Shown: positions 9,385-22,898 of the stretch, piece after piece
How positions within the stretch are numbered: the first letter of the stretch is position 1
Layout of the letters: each line of letters starts with the position of its first letter
Origin: Acidobacteriota bacterium
GTDB lineage: Bacteria > Acidobacteriota > Blastocatellia > RBC074
Length of the DNA: 64,000 nucleotides
Direction: 5' to 3'
Assembly: GCA_016715865.1 (NCBI GenBank)
Contig: JADJXM010000001.1
Span: 124,001-188,000, forward strand
Notes under the pieces: generated by a model
Databases searched by the model: none
What the model saw: the letters and a program-made list of their open reading frames with translations, nothing else
What the model was told of the DNA's origin: nothing
Translations under genes and position numbers: made by a program

Positions 9385-9816
9385 ATGGATCAGGATATTT
9401 TTGAAATCACACGGGAGCCGATAGACAAGGCAGGGCTTGAGCAGCGGTTGCTGACAGGAGCAGCCGGAGCGATCGTCACCTTCGATGGCGTGGTCAGGAA
9501 CCAGACCAAAGGGCGTCCTGTCGTCAGCCTTCAATATGAGGCTTATGCACCGATGGCGGTCAAGGAGATGCGGCGGCTGGGAGATGAGATTCGCGAGCGC
9601 TGGCCAGAGGTCGATCGGATCGGGATCGTTCACCGGTTCGGAGAGCTGAAAATCTCCGAATCCTCGGTCGTTATCGTCGTCACCTCTCCTCACAGGCGTG
9701 TCGCCTTCGAAGCCTGCCGTTTCGCCATCGACAGGCTCAAACAGACAGTCCCGATCTGGAAGAAGGAGATCTTCGAGGATGGCGAAGTCTGGGTCGAAGG
9801 CCAGCTGCCAGACTGA
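9385..9816 (+). CDS. moaE: MoaE, molybdopterin synthase catalytic subunit
   Basis: A 143-residue protein of normal family length. It is the large catalytic subunit of molybdopterin synthase, which converts cyclic pyranopterin monophosphate to molybdopterin using MoaD thiocarboxylate. Recognisable blocks are 'GAIVTFDGVVRNQTKGRPV', the 'LQYEAYAPMA' strand, 'HRFGELKISE', and the lysine-bearing 'VPIWKKEIFEDG' near the C-terminus that holds the catalytic lysine. It is the last gene of the amidotransferase-moaD-moaE run; a long palindrome starts 29 bp after its stop. Confidence 0.95.
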   Translation: MDQDIFEITREPIDKAGLEQRLLTGAAGAIVTFDGVVRNQTKGRPVVSLQYEAYAPMAVKEMRRLGDEIRERWPEVDRIGIVHRFGELKISESSVVIVVTSPHRRVAFEACRFAIDRLKQTVPIWKKEIFEDGEVWVEGQLPD

Positions 9817-9844
9817 TTACTGTGGAAACGAAGTCTTTTAACTA

Positions 9845-10038
<194 letters not shown>

Positions 10039-10068
10039 TTTCTTCCTGACTTAAATGCCGGATCATTT

Positions 10069-11123
<1,055 letters not shown>

Positions 11124-11393
11124 AATCTATTCCGGCTATGGTTCATCAGTGGCACCAGACACGGGGCTAAGCTCATTTCGCGATGGAATGCTTCAGCTCC
11201 AATTTCGCTGAGCTGTTCTAAGTGCGTTCTATTTAATTGTGAATTCTTCGAGGTAAGTAAATTTATCCGACCGGTGAGCCCCCTGAAGCGGGGAGGGGGA
11301 ATGCCAACTCGATCGTCCAGTGATAATTCCGATTAAGTATATTGGCCATACATCCGCAGGTCAACAAAATAGTTAATTCTGCCGCAATTCTAA

Positions 11394-12608
11394 TCATTCC
11401 TTCCATAGATGCTGGGAAAGAAGGTTCAGAAATGTTCCGACATCGGTTACGACACCGACGGTCTGCTGCGATCCTCTGTCGGAGAGCTTGGTCACAACGG
11501 CTGGATTGATGTCGACGCAGACCATCCTGACCCACGAAGGCAGCATATTGCCGACGCCGATTGAATGGAGCATCGAAGAGAGGCAGATGACCATTTTGGC
11601 GTCTTCGAGAAGGGTGGCGTAGGATCCCTGTGCCTTGATCAGGTCCATTTCGGTATCCGGCAGCGGGCCGTCATCGCGGATCGAGCCGGCGAGCACGAAC
11701 GGGACATTATTTTTGACGCATTCGTACATGACGCCCGAGCGGATGATGCCGGCATCGACGGCGCCCTTGATGGAGCCATATCGGTTGACGGTGTTGATGG
11801 CTCGCATGTGGTTTTTATGGCCTTCTTCGATCGGAATGCCTCGATCGAGATCGACGCCGAGTGAGGTTCCGAAAAGCGTGTGTTCGATATCATGCACTGC
11901 GATGGCATTTCCGGCGAGCAGGGCATCGACATAGCCCTTGCGGATGATTTCGCAGAATGCCGCTGTTCCGCCGGTGTGGATGACCACGGGACCGGCGACG
12001 AAAACTATCCGACCGCCTTCGGCCTTGGTCTGGCGGATGATCTCGGCCACTTTACGGACTGCGGTTTCGGCGCGACGCTCAGACGATATCTCGTTGGCCA
12101 TAAAGGCGAACCCGAGCCGGTCGCGTTCCTTGTATTCCTGCTGAATTCGAATCCCCTGCAGGCCGCAGACAACCATCTCTCCCTGTCTGACGTCACGCAA
12201 TTTGCGGCACTCGACCTCGTTGTCCTTAACGATCAGGACGGCATCCATCCTTTGTTTGCCGGCCTCGATCCAACTGCCGTCAAGTCTCACGAATGTTCGA
12301 TGATTTGTCGTCGAATAAAAGTCTTCGGGCACGACACAGTCCATTGGCGCCGGTTTGAGCCGTGCGTCGGTGATGCGTGCCTGATAACAGCCCAGTTCGA
12401 CCAGTTCCTCAAGGGTCTTTTGCAGAACCTCGCGTGACGACGCCTGCACGCGAAGCTTGAGTTTCGAAAACTCATCATTCGTCCGGCCGAGCCGGAAATC
12501 CAGCACCTCATATACCGCACCGCATTCGATGACGCGGTCCATGATCTTCGCCAGAATCTGCGAATCGACAAGATGTCCTTCGGTCTCTACTATTTCAGCG
12601 TAATCCAT
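11394..12608 (-). CDS. TIGR00300-family LOR/SDH-domain protein (archaeal-type ornithine cyclodeaminase-like)
   Basis: A 404-residue protein matching the TIGR00300/LOR-SDH family known from archaea and from the C-terminal half of cyanobacterial arginine-degrading AgrE/ArgZ proteins. The N-terminal third (to about 100) is the 'LOR/SDH' region (ETEGHLVDSQIL, VQASSREVL). The C-terminal two thirds look like a Rossmann-like NAD-binding part (VFVAGPVVIHTGG, DALLAGNAIAVHDIEH, LFGTSLGVDL, GVVTDVGTF). Characterised relatives convert ornithine to proline with release of ammonia; that activity here is inferred from family only. No N-terminal guanidine-removing domain is fused. It starts at the only in-frame ATG near the upstream end, directly beside a GC-rich palindrome, with no strong ribosome site. 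Confidence 0.75.
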   Translation of the reverse strand: MDYAEIVETEGHLVDSQILAKIMDRVIECGAVYEVLDFRLGRTNDEFSKLKLRVQASSREVLQKTLEELVELGCYQARITDARLKPAPMDCVVPEDFYSTTNHRTFVRLDGSWIEAGKQRMDAVLIVKDNEVECRKLRDVRQGEMVVCGLQGIRIQQEYKERDRLGFAFMANEISSERRAETAVRKVAEIIRQTKAEGGRIVFVAGPVVIHTGGTAAFCEIIRKGYVDALLAGNAIAVHDIEHTLFGTSLGVDLDRGIPIEEGHKNHMRAINTVNRYGSIKGAVDAGIIRSGVMYECVKNNVPFVLAGSIRDDGPLPDTEMDLIKAQGSYATLLEDAKMVICLSSMLHSIGVGNMLPSWVRMVCVDINPAVVTKLSDRGSQQTVGVVTDVGTFLNLLSQHLWKE

Positions 12609-12615
12609 AATTGTT

Positions 12616-12711
12616 CGGAACGCCGACCTCCGGTCGGCATAATACCGCCATTCTGGTTTTTAAACTATTATCCGATTTTCGGGTCCAGGCCGACCGGAGG
12701 TCGGCGCTCCG
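12616..12711. repeat. Inverted repeat, GCCGACCGGAGGTCGGC type
   Basis: Arms 12616-12638 and 12689-12711 pair over 23 bp with one mismatch; each arm is itself partly self-complementary (CCGACCTCCGGTCGG). The 50-nt centre is AT-rich. It lies in the gap between the divergent TIGR00300 and TIGR03436 genes. Unlike the GCAAAG and GGAAACT elements, the arms have no tandem units. Confidence 0.85.
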
Positions 12712-12883
12712 TTGGTATTCCGGTCGTGACTCGACTCTCTACTTTCTACAGCCGTGCCAACTGCTTGTCCAGCGCTTTTTCGGGTTTGATGGTTTATTCG
12801 CAGCCCGTTTGGGCGTATGATCGATAAGTCGTGTCCCGGGCAGTACCGGGATTGTCAATGCATCGAACCCTGGAGCTCTAGCC

Positions 12884-14230
12884 ATGGCCAAGCAATTCTT
12901 CACTCTCATCATGGTCTTAATCCTGACGTTGAGCTTTGTCAATCTGCCGGCGGCGCAGGAGAAGACGCCCGGCAAACCCGCAGCCCGGCAGGATCCGCAG
13001 GAGGATACGATCCGCATCGACACGAGTCTGGTTACGATTCCCGTCATCGTCAGCGACCGCAGTGACATCTACGTTCCGGATATGCGACAGGACGAATTCG
13101 AGATCTTCGAGGATGGCGTGCGTCAGGAGATCAGCTTCTTCGCAACGACAAAGGAGCCGTTTCACGTGGTGCTCATGATTGATACCAGCGCGAGCACTCA
13201 GGAGAAGCTCGGTTCGATTCAGCGGGCGGCAAAAGCCTTCGTCGACCAGCTTCAGCCGGCAGACAAGGTTAAGGTTATTCAATTCGATGACCGGGTGGAT
13301 GATCTGTGCAAATTCACGAGTGATCGCGCGGAACTCGGCCGGGTGATCGATGGAACGCGTTCAGGGGAAGGCACAAAGCTATACGATGCGGTAACTCTGG
13401 GGCTGAACAACCTCAGGCGGATCAAGGGGCGCAAGGCCATCGTTCTGTTCACGGACGGAGTTGACTGGCACAGTGACTATTCACGTTTCGAGCAGAACAC
13501 AGAGGCCGTCGAGGAATCCGAAGTGATCGTCTATCCGATTCGCTATGACACGCGCCCTGAGACCGAAGAGATGTTGCGAAACCAGCGTGAGACGATCGGC
13601 GATACCGATCTCGGAATCATCTTCGGCGGGCCCAATAACAGGCTTCCACGGGGATCGACCCCTCCGACTGTTCCGGGCGGCGGCGGGCCTCCGGTTACGA
13701 CCGGTCGCGGCCGAAACGATGACCCTTACCGGCTGCCGATCCCATCGATCAGCCTGCCGTTCCCGCGAGGCAGATATCCGGACGGGTCTCCCGGAGGCCG
13801 CTACCCTGATGACCGTTATCCCGATGACCGCAATCCTGGGAGGACACGCCTGCCCGGCGATCCGCGAATGCCCGGAGATGATCGGACAGGCACGGGCGGC
13901 GGTGGATTCCCGGCGCCTTCTCCTCGCTCACGCAGGGGGCCGTCACCAGCCGATTCCATCGGTACGATGCTCGATGGTCTTTATCGGACCGGTGATCAAT
14001 ACCTTCAGGAGATGGCCGCCAAATCAGGCGGAAAGCTGCATCGCGCCGATACGCTGCGCGACCTGCCCGCCGCTTTTTCCAGAATCGCAGATGAGCTGCG
14101 AAACCAGTACTCCATCGGTTATTACCCGTCGGCTCAGCGAAAAGACGGCAAATTTCATAAAATCCAGATCAAAAGCACCCGTCAAAATGTCGTCGTTCGA
14201 TCGAAACCGGGTTACCGGGCTGTCCAGTAA
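12884..14230 (+). CDS. VWFA-related Acidobacterial domain protein (TIGR03436)
   Basis: A 448-residue exported protein of the TIGR03436 type. After a signal peptide (residues 1-24) comes a short beta domain (VTIPVIVSDRSDIYVPDMRQDEF) and then a von Willebrand A fold with the metal-site motif Asp100-Thr-Ser102-Ala-Ser104 (VLMIDTSAS) and 'VLFTDGVDWHS' further on. Residues about 250-350 are a Gly/Pro/Asp/Arg-rich low-complexity linker with repeated 'YPDDR' units that interrupts the fold, followed by a conserved C-terminal piece (LRDLPAAFSRIADELRNQYSIGYYP). The function of the family is unknown; cell-surface binding is likely. GGAG precedes the ATG by eight bases. A long palindrome begins 15 bp past the stop. 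Confidence 0.9.
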   Translation: MAKQFFTLIMVLILTLSFVNLPAAQEKTPGKPAARQDPQEDTIRIDTSLVTIPVIVSDRSDIYVPDMRQDEFEIFEDGVRQEISFFATTKEPFHVVLMIDTSASTQEKLGSIQRAAKAFVDQLQPADKVKVIQFDDRVDDLCKFTSDRAELGRVIDGTRSGEGTKLYDAVTLGLNNLRRIKGRKAIVLFTDGVDWHSDYSRFEQNTEAVEESEVIVYPIRYDTRPETEEMLRNQRETIGDTDLGIIFGGPNNRLPRGSTPPTVPGGGGPPVTTGRGRNDDPYRLPIPSISLPFPRGRYPDGSPGGRYPDDRYPDDRNPGRTRLPGDPRMPGDDRTGTGGGGFPAPSPRSRRGPSPADSIGTMLDGLYRTGDQYLQEMAAKSGGKLHRADTLRDLPAAFSRIADELRNQYSIGYYPSAQRKDGKFHKIQIKSTRQNVVVRSKPGYRAVQ

Positions 14231-14244
14231 CTCACTACTCTGCT

Positions 14245-14506
14245 AACTAAATTTTCGGGCATTGAAGTCCGGAAGAAATTAATCGCAAAGACCGCAAAGG
14301 GGCAAAGAAATTAATCGCAGAGGCCGCAAAGGGGCAAAGATATGCAGGGAAGATCAGTATTCGAATTATATCCAATGGGCAATAATCCGGATATTCATAT
14401 CACCAAAAAATCTTTGCCCCTTTGCGGCCTCTGCGATTAATTTCTTTGCCCCTTTGCGGTCTTTGCGATTAATTTCTTCCGGACTTCAATGCCCGAAAAT
14501 TTAGTT
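14245..14506. repeat. GCAAAG-family palindrome, copy 2 (perfect 97-bp arms)
   Basis: Arms 14245-14341 and 14410-14506 are exact reverse complements over 97 bp, made of two rounds of 'ATTAATCGCAAAG' and 'GGGGCAAAGA' units plus a unique outer 30 bp. The 68-nt centre (14342-14409), read on the minus strand, matches the centre of copy 1 at roughly 85%. It sits between the convergent TIGR03436 and cytochrome c peroxidase genes. Confidence 0.96.
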
Positions 14507-14533
14507 TCCAGAGTACTCACAGAGAGGTAGACA

Positions 14534-16867
14534 TTACAACAGCCTGTCGCGCAGGAAAGTGAAGATGCGCGTATAGGACTTCCTTGCAATTCCGGGCCAG
14601 TTGTCCGATGGCAGCAGAGCCGGGAAGGTTTTGGCGCCAGGATCATTCCACGTATTGTCCCAGCCTGATCCATCCCACAGCAGATCGATATTGATCGCTC
14701 CCATCTCTTTGACCAGGCCAGCCGGGTTGCGACCGTTATCCTTGAGTTTGTTGCCGTATATGCGATTGCCTTCCGGAATGGCGCCGACGTCAAAAGTTCT
14801 GCCTTCGGGGTAGGCGATTGCAAGACCGACCACGGCAACTCCGAATGAATCGTTGCCGCGAATCTCGTTTTCGGTCACTTCAGTTCGATCAGCGGCCATG
14901 ATGATGAGGCCCGAGCCGGGAACGACGCGTCCGACAATCGCCGTCGCATCCCCGAAGTTGGGATGATTATTATTGATGATGCGATTGCGCACCACTTTGC
15001 TGTCGCTCCCCACCTTCGACGGGTTGTTGGGCAGCAGGAAGACGAGAATTCCGCCAGTATTCTGGTGGACGTAGTTGTTTTCGACCAGTGCATTGACTGA
15101 GTTTTCGATCTCGATGCCGGTCACGTTGTCGTGCGCTTCATTATTGCGGACTATGATGTCGCGGGACTGGCCGACATAAATCCCCGCATCCCTGATGCCT
15201 GTCACAAGGCAGTTTTCGATCAGCACACCCTTGCACTCGACCGGATAAACTCCGTAGAGACCTGTGTTGTGGACGACAAGGTCACGAAAAGTAGCATTCA
15301 TCCCGCCATGAACGGTGATTCCGTTGTTGACGTAGTCTCGTATCGAAAGCCCTTCGATGGTGAAATTGTGGCTGGATGTGATAACCGCATCCGTCAGCTG
15401 ATTGCGGCCGTCGAGCACGGCTCGCTGATCTTTCTCCTTAAGCCCGCGGATGGTGATGTTGTCGACATCGACCAGAAGCATCTCGTGATATGTGCCGGGC
15501 ATGATTTCGATGACGTCTCCCGGGACTGTCTGATCCAGTGTCGCCTGGATCGATGTGCCTGGCTTGACGCGCCAGGTTCGCGGATCTCTGTCCGGCCTCG
15601 ACATCGAAGTGGCGACTGCGATCGGCGCCGGCATTGCCGAGCCGCGTGCCGCCGGTTCGATCCTGGGAACCACCGGCAACCCTGACGGAACCTTCGCCGG
15701 GATTTCAGGCTTCTTCGATTCATCTGTCAGTGAGTGCAGGAAGGCGACGAGGTCTTTCTTCTCCTCCTGGGTAATCGAGAACCGTCGAATCTTGTCGTCC
15801 AGGTTCGGCAGATCCAGGCCGAATCCCTGGCCGCCTCCGAGCGAATAGAAATCGATAACCTCCTCAAGCGTCTGAAAACGCCCGTTATGCATGTAGGGTG
15901 GGGTCAGCGCTACGTTGCGCAAGGTCGGAACCTTGAATGCGAATTTGTAAGGATCCCCTCCCTCGATTTTACCGCGCCCCTCATCGGCCAAAGTCGATTG
16001 CCTGCCGGGCATCGGCGGAACTCCGATGACCTTGAAATCGGGGTTGGCGAAGGTCGGAAAGCCGTGGCACTCGAAGCATCGTGTTTTGAGCGATCGGAAG
16101 AGCGTCAGACCGCGTCGTTGTTCGGCCGTCAGGGCGTTCGTTTCACCGGCGGCATATCGATCGAAAGGTGAGTTGTTGCTGATGACAGTTCGCTCGAAGG
16201 CTGCGATGGCGTTGGTCACATTGTCGAATGTCACAGCGGAGGCTCCCGAACCGCCGAATGCCTTCTCGAACATCCCGACATAAGCCGGTATCGCCTTGAG
16301 TTCCTTGACCAGATCTTCGGGTTTCTGGTTCATCTCATCCTCTGAGGTGATGGGATTGCGGGCCTGGTCTTCAAGGTCAATGGCGCGCCCATCCCAGAAG
16401 AGCCTGTGAAACCAGGCCGCATTCCAGATTGAAGGAGAGTTTCGTGTCAGCTCCCTGCCGCCCGTTCTGGCCGTCCCGATTCCTTTGCCGCCGACGCCCA
16501 TCGAAATGTTGCGACCGTCTGTGAAACCCAGGTCCGGATGATGACAGGTGGCGCAGGACTGCGTGTTATCGCCTGAAAGAATCGGATCGAAGTAGAGAAG
16601 CCTTCCCAGCTCGGCTTTTTCCGGCGTCGATGGGTTCGATTCACGCACATTCATAGCCGGAAATGGTCGACGCAGACCTCCACTACCGGGATTCCCGTTG
16701 GTCAGCCCCGCCGGCGGAATGTCAGGCGTAAATGGAATAATGCCGATGGCTATCAACCCGCCTGCGATCAGACCCAGCAGACCAATCGCCAGTAAAAGCA
16801 GTCGTGTCAACCAACTGGACTTTGACGTTGCTGGTGTCAGGTTTTGAGCGATGCTTGTATCGTTCAT
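14534..16867 (-). CDS. Di-haem cytochrome c peroxidase (MauG-like) fused to parallel beta-helix
   Basis: A 777-residue exported fusion. Residues 1-45 hold a membrane anchor (LTRLLLLAIGLLGLIAGG). Residues about 65-385 are a bacterial di-haem cytochrome c peroxidase/MauG domain with two haem sites, CATCH (105-109) and CFECH (264-268), and the downstream 'PPYMHNGRF' with its Met at 326. After a linker, residues about 430-770 are a right-handed parallel beta-helix of the NosD/TIGR03805 kind with repeated 'I..N...GI.V' rungs and Asn ladders. Peroxidases of this type reduce hydrogen peroxide or oxidise a protein partner; the helix suggests binding to a polysaccharide or surface partner. The ATG at 16867 has AGGAG eight bases upstream; longer frames run into the neighbouring repeat. 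Confidence 0.9.
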   Translation of the reverse strand: MNDTSIAQNLTPATSKSSWLTRLLLLAIGLLGLIAGGLIAIGIIPFTPDIPPAGLTNGNPGSGGLRRPFPAMNVRESNPSTPEKAELGRLLYFDPILSGDNTQSCATCHHPDLGFTDGRNISMGVGGKGIGTARTGGRELTRNSPSIWNAAWFHRLFWDGRAIDLEDQARNPITSEDEMNQKPEDLVKELKAIPAYVGMFEKAFGGSGASAVTFDNVTNAIAAFERTVISNNSPFDRYAAGETNALTAEQRRGLTLFRSLKTRCFECHGFPTFANPDFKVIGVPPMPGRQSTLADEGRGKIEGGDPYKFAFKVPTLRNVALTPPYMHNGRFQTLEEVIDFYSLGGGQGFGLDLPNLDDKIRRFSITQEEKKDLVAFLHSLTDESKKPEIPAKVPSGLPVVPRIEPAARGSAMPAPIAVATSMSRPDRDPRTWRVKPGTSIQATLDQTVPGDVIEIMPGTYHEMLLVDVDNITIRGLKEKDQRAVLDGRNQLTDAVITSSHNFTIEGLSIRDYVNNGITVHGGMNATFRDLVVHNTGLYGVYPVECKGVLIENCLVTGIRDAGIYVGQSRDIIVRNNEAHDNVTGIEIENSVNALVENNYVHQNTGGILVFLLPNNPSKVGSDSKVVRNRIINNNHPNFGDATAIVGRVVPGSGLIIMAADRTEVTENEIRGNDSFGVAVVGLAIAYPEGRTFDVGAIPEGNRIYGNKLKDNGRNPAGLVKEMGAINIDLLWDGSGWDNTWNDPGAKTFPALLPSDNWPGIARKSYTRIFTFLRDRLL

Positions 16868-16970
16868 CGTAGGGGCTCCTTTATCAGAACGTGAGCGCCG
16901 GCGAACGCCCCAGGTTCCTGAATATTCGTGGAGTATAAAATAGTTGGTTCGGAAGTAATAGGGATGCCGG

Positions 16971-17121
16971 GGTAAAGTTTCCGGTAGGAAGAAGTTTCCG
17001 GTTTCCAGTTTTCCGGACAGGAGCAGGTTCTTCGCTGCCAATGAGCTCGCGATTATTTCTATTTGCGAATCTGTGGCAGACGACTGGAAACTGGAAACTT
17101 CTTCCTACTGGAAACTTTACC
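16971..17121. repeat. GGAAACT-type fold-back palindrome
   Basis: Arms 16971-17009 and 17083-17121 pair over 39 bp with two mismatches and consist of AAGTTTCCAGT-like units with GGAAGAA between them. The 73-nt centre has no obvious match to the other GGAAACT elements. It lies between the peroxidase start and the end of the penicillin-binding protein gene. A GCAGTTACAA word lies just outside it at 17131. Confidence 0.85.
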
Positions 17122-17141
17122 AGAGGCAGAGCAGTTACAAC

Positions 17142-20180
<3,039 letters not shown>

Positions 20181-20292
20181 GTAAAATCCTCAGTAGCCAA
20201 TGGTTCCCATCAGTCAATTATGCCGATTATCCGGGTTGAGTCAATCGGGTGTTCCGGGGGAGCGTTCCCGTCTGGAGGCTGAGCAGATAATC

Positions 20293-21864
20293 TCAATTAC
20301 TGGACAGCACCGTTAAAATTTTGGGAAGCAGAATCGGCCAGTGCGATATAGTTTGCCGGTAGTTATCCATCGCTTTCTGTTTTTCACCGAGCGAGGAATA
20401 GACACCGGCGAGCGTTGACCTGGCGGAAGATTCCCGTTGCCGGTCGCCGATCTCATTCCAGAGCGTCACCGATTCTTCTAAATGCAGGCGGGCCTGTCGC
20501 GGATCTTTCAGTTCCCTGTAGAGCGAACCCAGATTGGCCAGTGTGCCGGCGATTCGGGTCTTGTCATTAAAGGTTCTGACAAGATCAAGACTTTCACGAT
20601 AGTAGGCGACAGCCTGTTGGGGGTTGCCGGTCGTCTGCGAAATGTAGCCCAGATTTCCGAGGGTCACTGCCTCGCCTCGCCTGTCTCCGACGGATCTGCG
20701 CAGCGAGAGGGATTTTTCGTAATATCCGGCTGCATCCTCAAACTGACCGGACTTTGTTGCCAGATTGCCGAGATTGTCCCAGGTGAGCGCTTCTCCACGG
20801 ATGTCGCCAGCCCTGGCGCGCAGTGGAAGAGATTCCAGGAAAAACTTTCTTGCCTGATCGATTCGACCCTGAGCCAGATAGATATTGGCAATGTCGTTCA
20901 TGGTTCCTGCCGAGCTGCGGTGGTCGTCGAGCACTCGCCAGAATTCCAGCGCCCGTATGTAATATGAAAGAGCATGATCTTTTTGACCCATCGCCTCTGA
21001 GACGAATCCGAGATTGCTCAGGGTGACGGCGATGCCTTTCTGGTCTCCGGCCGCGTGCCAGACCGGCAATGCCTGAAGGAAAATGGCAGATGCCTGTTCA
21101 GGGTTGCCTGCACGGGCAGCCAGGCTGCCGATGGCGTTGAGCGCCGACGCCTCACCCGTGTTGTCCTTCGCGTCCTTCCATCGTACGAGGGACTGCTGAT
21201 AAAGTTCCAGCGCTTTCTTCGCCTGTCCCTGCTCTTCATACAATTTCCCAAGGTTGAAAAGCGTGGTCGCCTGCCGGTTGGACTCGCTCACTGTACGCAT
21301 CAGGCCGGCCGCCTGAACGATCAGTCTGGCCTGGTTGAAGTTTTCCTGCGCTTTTTGTTTGTCTCCCTGACGGGCAAATATGCGCCCGATCTGAGTCAGC
21401 ATGGCGGCTTCGCTGTCGCGATCGGCCGCAGCACGCCAGAAGGGCAGGGATCGTTGATAAAATTCGATCGCCTGCCGGCTTTCTCCAAGGGAATCGGAGA
21501 CCGAAGCCAGTTGTTTGAGCGTGTATGCTGTCTCGGCAGGAAAACGCGCAGCACCTGCATCTTCCCAGTTCTTCAGCGCTTCAGCGTATTTCGCCTTCGC
21601 ATCCCTGAAAGATTGCGCGGTGCCGTGTTGCTGCATCGATTCAGCCTCGATCCAGTTTCTACGTGCCATGTCATCGCTTTTTCCCGGTTTGCCGGGGTGG
21701 ATCTCAGGAATCATCAGTCGAAATGAGAGCGACTCGATTTTCGGCCCACGCCCGGCCCGGGAGGATTGTGCCGCAATCTCCGTCGATATGCCCAAAAGCA
21801 TAACGCTCAGAACGAGACATCCTTCCGGCAGTCCGAGCCATCGTTTTCGCCAAAATTCGATCAT
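20293..21864 (-). CDS. Exported TPR-repeat protein
   Basis: A 523-residue protein with a signal peptide (residues about 1-33, ending EIAAQ) followed by about ten consecutive tetratricopeptide repeats of the Kinesin-light-chain/TPR_12 kind, each close to 40 residues (repeated 'EA.TL.NLG.IS...G...QA...Y..SL.L.R..GD'). Such arrays are protein-interaction scaffolds; no enzyme domain is present and no partner can be named. The Met at 21864 is chosen over the longer frame because the signal peptide starts there and GGGA lies upstream at a usable distance. It probably forms a transcription unit with the penicillin-binding protein gene downstream. Confidence 0.85.
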   Translation of the reverse strand: MIEFWRKRWLGLPEGCLVLSVMLLGISTEIAAQSSRAGRGPKIESLSFRLMIPEIHPGKPGKSDDMARRNWIEAESMQQHGTAQSFRDAKAKYAEALKNWEDAGAARFPAETAYTLKQLASVSDSLGESRQAIEFYQRSLPFWRAAADRDSEAAMLTQIGRIFARQGDKQKAQENFNQARLIVQAAGLMRTVSESNRQATTLFNLGKLYEEQGQAKKALELYQQSLVRWKDAKDNTGEASALNAIGSLAARAGNPEQASAIFLQALPVWHAAGDQKGIAVTLSNLGFVSEAMGQKDHALSYYIRALEFWRVLDDHRSSAGTMNDIANIYLAQGRIDQARKFFLESLPLRARAGDIRGEALTWDNLGNLATKSGQFEDAAGYYEKSLSLRRSVGDRRGEAVTLGNLGYISQTTGNPQQAVAYYRESLDLVRTFNDKTRIAGTLANLGSLYRELKDPRQARLHLEESVTLWNEIGDRQRESSARSTLAGVYSSLGEKQKAMDNYRQTISHWPILLPKILTVLSSN

Positions 21865-21984
21865 ATTCAGATTCCCGTCACATGATGCACGATTCCCTGC
21901 GCCAGTGCTCAATAGCATTGGCTGGAATTACATCAAGAATGACATAAGTTATCCAAATAGAAAAGATAAGAGGTGGGAGAGAAG

Positions 21985-22649
<665 letters not shown>

Positions 22650-22898
22650 AGTGATCTCCTACTTAACCATTATTGAGGGGCCGGTGATGATCTATTTCCT
22701 GAAAAATTCAGCCAATGATTCAAATGATTTCGACGGGGTATGAAATTCATAAGATGCGCATCTGGAACATTGGTAGACTGGCTGCAAACGGGGAATCAGC
22801 CTGTGGAAGTTAATCTTAATCCATCTTTCAGGGATTGCAACTGATTTTTTTGCAGTTACAATTCCGACGCACATTCAGGCGGGCGGAGTGGATCAATC

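Noticed and set aside
11250..11320. GAAGCGGGGAGGGGG-type stretch as a repeat like that inside the MITE (about 27380)
   Set aside because: Similarity is only a short G-rich run; not enough to claim a shared element.
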